The notes below the pieces were generated by a model. That model did no database searches. It saw nothing but the letters and a program-made list of their open reading frames with translations, and was not told where the DNA came from. Positions 13,021 to 15,741 of a stretch of DNA of 15,741 bases are shown in pieces. Each line of letters starts with the position of its first letter. Within the stretch, counting starts at the first letter, position 1. A program made the translations under genes and the position numbers. Source of the DNA: an uncultured bacterium (GTDB lineage Bacteria > Cyanobacteriota > Vampirovibrionia > Gastranaerophilales > Gastranaerophilaceae); contig CAMVQX010000022.1 in the NCBI GenBank assembly GCA_947169755.1, positions 1 to 15,741 on the forward strand. Reading direction: 5' to 3'.

Positions 13021-15535
13021 TTTAATTCAAAACTACATAGCTTCAAAACCGCAGCAAAATCCCATAAAACAAGATATGCCCGATTTTAACATTCAACATG
13101 AGCTTGATAACAGAACATTTATCAAACCGCTTACAGGTTCCGGCGAACTGCTTAGCGGCAATATATTTAGTTCTCCAAAACAATTCTCCGACAGTTTCGT
13201 TTATAAGATGAAAGCTTTAAAACATGCGGCAAAAGGAAAAGCCAATGACCATGAACTCGGAAAAATTAATGATATTGGCTTAGTAGCTGGTGGACTTGCA
13301 ATTGCAACTTATCTTTTTACAAAAAGAACTACAAACATGACAAAAGGTATGGAATTTATCGGCTTAGGCTCGTTTTTGGCATCAATGGCTCTGTGGCCTG
13401 TTCTTGCTATTCAGCTTCCGGCATACTTAATACATGGAGTAAACGTCAAGAAAAAATACAAAGACAGTTTTGGCAGAGTCAAACCTTTCTACCAAGATCC
13501 GCAATTTATCCCGTGGGATTTATACTCCGATAAAGAAATAAATAAAATAGGCGACAGACTTGGTGTTCCTAAAAATATTCCAAACAGACGTGATTTTATT
13601 CAGGAAAAAATGAAAAAAATCGCAGTTCAAAATAATACTCTCTGGATGCTGACAGCCGGCTTTGCTACGCCTATAATGAGCGCTTTAATATGTAATATGT
13701 CAGAACCGTATTTACTGAAACATATTGATGAAAAACAAAATAAAAAAGCGGATAAAATTTTATCAAATTTAGAAGATTATTCTAAGAAATATAAAGATAA
13801 TGCAGTAACTAAAGATATTGAAACGGTTATCAAAAATCATTCCGGAGCTCCGATAAATAAAGAAATTCAGGATCTTGTATTTGAGGCATTCACCAGAGAC
13901 ATGGATGCAGTTTCTGCAGAAAGTTTCAGAAAAGATTTAACAAAACTTTTATCTGACGGAAAATATTCTGTCAATGAAGAGAGTGCAAAAGAAATTATAA
14001 CCAATTTAAAAACACAATTTGCCGGCAAAGATTTTTCAAAAGAGTTTTTAGAAGCAGCTATTCCTAGTGAAGAAGAAATAATTAATCTTTTAAATGAAAA
14101 TGAATTATTAGGAAAATCCTTAAAACCCGTAGAATTTGTCAAAGTCTCTAATGCTGTTGTAAACAAGATTGCAATAAAGGTTCATTTGTATAATGCTGCC
14201 CATGTAGATGACGCAGAAAATATGCAATATATCAGAAAATTGATTTTAAATAATAAGAGTGAAGAACATCCTATTATAAAAGCTCTTTTAAAAAGACAAT
14301 CATCCGTACTTAACGAAGATTTAGCCCAAAAATTGAAAAATTTAGCAGGCATTTTTGATAATTTCAGAGCCAAGAATTTCGCTCTTGATGAATATGCTTT
14401 AATCAAAACAGGTGCTGCTCCTGAAACAGTTATCGCTAACTATTGGAATAAAGTTTCTAATGATTTTTTAAAAACCCTCGGAGTAAAACAAAAAGAATTG
14501 GAAAAAGTTCGATTTGACGAAAACTTAATGGGAGAACTTTTAAGAGACAAAATTGAGAAAATCGTCTCCGACGAAAAATCTTACAACAGAGTAATGACAT
14601 CACTTGCAGAAAGTATTGCTTCAATAAATAAAAAACTGAAACCTAGCGATATAACTTCCCATATGCTATCCGACAATGTTAACAAAACAGCATACGAAAC
14701 AGCAGTCGATAGTATTTTTGAAAATTTTGCGACACAATTGAGAGAATCCGGATTTGAAAGAACCGCAAGGGCAATAGCAGGTAACGGAGAAGATGCTTTC
14801 GGTACATATAGAGCTATCCAAAAAGCTTTTGCAGAAGAAAGAATTTTAGGTGTAAAAAGTTCCTTCTATCGTTTGTTAAATACACTGGATTTTTATCATC
14901 GTGTTGCGAACGATCCGAACGGGCTAAAATCAATTAACGGTGCGACTATTGCACGTGAAGTAAAGGAAGAACTAATAGAGCTTTGTAAAATAATTACTCT
15001 TTCCGGTCATTCTTCTGACTTTGCAACAAAATTTTATATGAAACGCAACCCGCATCCAAATCTTGAAGATATGTCTCCAATTGAAATTACGGCCGGAAAA
15101 GTTAAAAACAAATATTTTGGGAAAGCAACACAAACAACCGATATTCCTAATGACAAATATTTCTACCAGAACGCAATGAATTACATGTTTGGCGGAGAAA
15201 TGAGTCCCGAAACAAAAGCAATACTTGATAAATTCATGATAGGCGATGAAGTTGCAAAATACAGACAATTAGTCTTTAAAAATATCGGCGGCGAAAAATA
15301 CTTCTACAAACCGCGACACAGAGTTGCCAATACAAACGCAAGCTCAAATATAAAATTCCTTTTGACGGGAATATCACCTCAGGAACTTTTCTTCAAATCA
15401 GGTCAACAATTGTTTAACACAAAAAAATGGCTCAGTATTTTCGGTAAATTTGGTGCAGGTTTACTGGGAATTACCGTACTCGCTCAATTTTTCTTCGGAC
15501 ACATGAAAGTGCCAAAAGGGGGTAAAAATGCTTAG
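13010..15535 (+). CDS. Hypothetical membrane protein, larger paralogue with long insert
   Basis: From ATG at 13010 the protein has 841 residues and begins MSSNLIQNYIASK. An upstream GTG at 12962 is in frame but lacks a ribosome binding site and would lengthen the overlap; AAGGCGG about ten bases before 13010 and the 11-base overlap favour ATG. Hydrophobic segments lie near 86-105, 113-140, 208-228 and 812-831. QLPAYLIHGVN (135-145), IPWDLYSDKE (167-176) and INKIGDRLGVPKNIPN (177-192) mirror the preceding protein. Residues of about 235-805 are a polar, Lys/Glu-rich, mainly helical region with no domain I recognise. The C-terminus is a membrane segment plus VPKGGKNA. The stop overlaps the next gene. 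The function is unknown. Confidence 0.85.
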   Translation: MSSNLIQNYIASKPQQNPIKQDMPDFNIQHELDNRTFIKPLTGSGELLSGNIFSSPKQFSDSFVYKMKALKHAAKGKANDHELGKINDIGLVAGGLAIATYLFTKRTTNMTKGMEFIGLGSFLASMALWPVLAIQLPAYLIHGVNVKKKYKDSFGRVKPFYQDPQFIPWDLYSDKEINKIGDRLGVPKNIPNRRDFIQEKMKKIAVQNNTLWMLTAGFATPIMSALICNMSEPYLLKHIDEKQNKKADKILSNLEDYSKKYKDNAVTKDIETVIKNHSGAPINKEIQDLVFEAFTRDMDAVSAESFRKDLTKLLSDGKYSVNEESAKEIITNLKTQFAGKDFSKEFLEAAIPSEEEIINLLNENELLGKSLKPVEFVKVSNAVVNKIAIKVHLYNAAHVDDAENMQYIRKLILNNKSEEHPIIKALLKRQSSVLNEDLAQKLKNLAGIFDNFRAKNFALDEYALIKTGAAPETVIANYWNKVSNDFLKTLGVKQKELEKVRFDENLMGELLRDKIEKIVSDEKSYNRVMTSLAESIASINKKLKPSDITSHMLSDNVNKTAYETAVDSIFENFATQLRESGFERTARAIAGNGEDAFGTYRAIQKAFAEERILGVKSSFYRLLNTLDFYHRVANDPNGLKSINGATIAREVKEELIELCKIITLSGHSSDFATKFYMKRNPHPNLEDMSPIEITAGKVKNKYFGKATQTTDIPNDKYFYQNAMNYMFGGEMSPETKAILDKFMIGDEVAKYRQLVFKNIGGEKYFYKPRHRVANTNASSNIKFLLTGISPQELFFKSGQQLFNTKKWLSIFGKFGAGLLGITVLAQFFFGHMKVPKGGKNA

Positions 15536-15741
15536 TCCTATTACTCCAAAATTCAACATATATTTTCAAAAAAATGAAACAAAGCCAGTAACTTCCGCCA
15601 GTGCTCCAAAGACAAATTCCGGCTTGTTAAATAGCTACATGGATAAATTGGCTATGCAAAATGCACCGGCCGTACAAAATACCTCGACCAAAACAGAAAC
15701 AGATTATCATAATAACTTAAGATCACTTTTTGTAAATAATG
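15528..15741 (+). CDS. Hypothetical protein, 3' end cut by window edge
   Basis: An open frame starts at ATG 15528, overlaps the previous stop by eight bases (ATGCTTAG) and runs out of the window after 71 codons. AAGGGGG at 15515-15521 is a strong ribosome binding site. The protein begins MLSPITPKFNIYFQKNETK and continues with a polar Ser/Thr/Asn/Gln-rich stretch with no hydrophobic segment so far. The start resembles that of the 332-residue protein (a short stretch, then N-[VI]-x-F-[SQ] and lysines). It is the third member of this coupled cluster; the function is unknown. Confidence 0.75.
   Translation, partial: MLSPITPKFNIYFQKNETKPVTSASAPKTNSGLLNSYMDKLAMQNAPAVQNTSTKTETDYHNNLRSLFVNN

Noticed and set aside
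1..15741. CRISPR arrays, tRNA or rRNA genes, insertion sequences, phage or toxin-antitoxin genes
   Set aside because: No regularly spaced repeats, no cloverleaf or rRNA-like blocks, and no transposase, integrase or known toxin motifs seen in any frame.

Overview
The window is low-GC bacterial DNA with compact genes, mostly clear Shine-Dalgarno sites, and the genes of a Gram-negative cell envelope (dTDP-rhamnose, KDO, polyprenyl-phosphate GlcNAc/GalNAc-type transferase, undecaprenyl-diphosphatase). The unrecognised proteins with short N-termini such as NNVSFSANKK, together with the low GC, suggest a gut Melainabacteria/Vampirovibrionia (Gastranaerophilales-type) genome. That assignment is an inference from style and memory, not from a search. 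I saw no tRNA, rRNA, insertion sequence, phage gene or CRISPR array.

Left part (1-2300): an edge-truncated unknown gene on the minus strand (1-462); a 478-base AT-rich divergent spacer with inverted repeats and a possibly structured leader; cobO (corrinoid adenosyltransferase) with a strong terminator; then a minus-strand gene for a 170-residue membrane protein of unknown function. That gene has its own terminator, a perfect consensus sigma-70-type promoter and a 123-base leader.

Minus-strand envelope and one-carbon block (2315-6942): rfbC-rfbD-rfbA (three of the four dTDP-L-rhamnose enzymes; rfbB is not here), then glyA, then a WecA/TagO-like sugar-phosphate transferase. Promoter-like sequences with exact 17-base spacers lie before rfbC, rfbA and glyA. 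The rfbC one would give a leaderless mRNA. The glyA one starts inside a hairpin that would otherwise hide the glyA ribosome binding site.

Middle (7031-9171): a small exported protein of unknown function, converging with an ArsB/NhaD-type membrane transporter, and a small STAS-like protein.

Plus-strand operon kdsD-kdsC-queD-uppP (9269-11937): two KDO biosynthesis steps, a 6-pyruvoyltetrahydropterin synthase/QueD homologue, and the lipid-carrier recycling phosphatase. The genes overlap or nearly abut. A long AT-rich dyad abuts the operon's promoter.

Right part (12022-15741): three start/stop-overlapping genes for unrecognised proteins. The first two (332 and 841 residues) appear to be diverged paralogues with a common membrane-domain plan. 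The larger carries an inserted soluble helical region of about 570 residues. The third is cut by the window edge. This cluster is the best candidate for an undescribed system.
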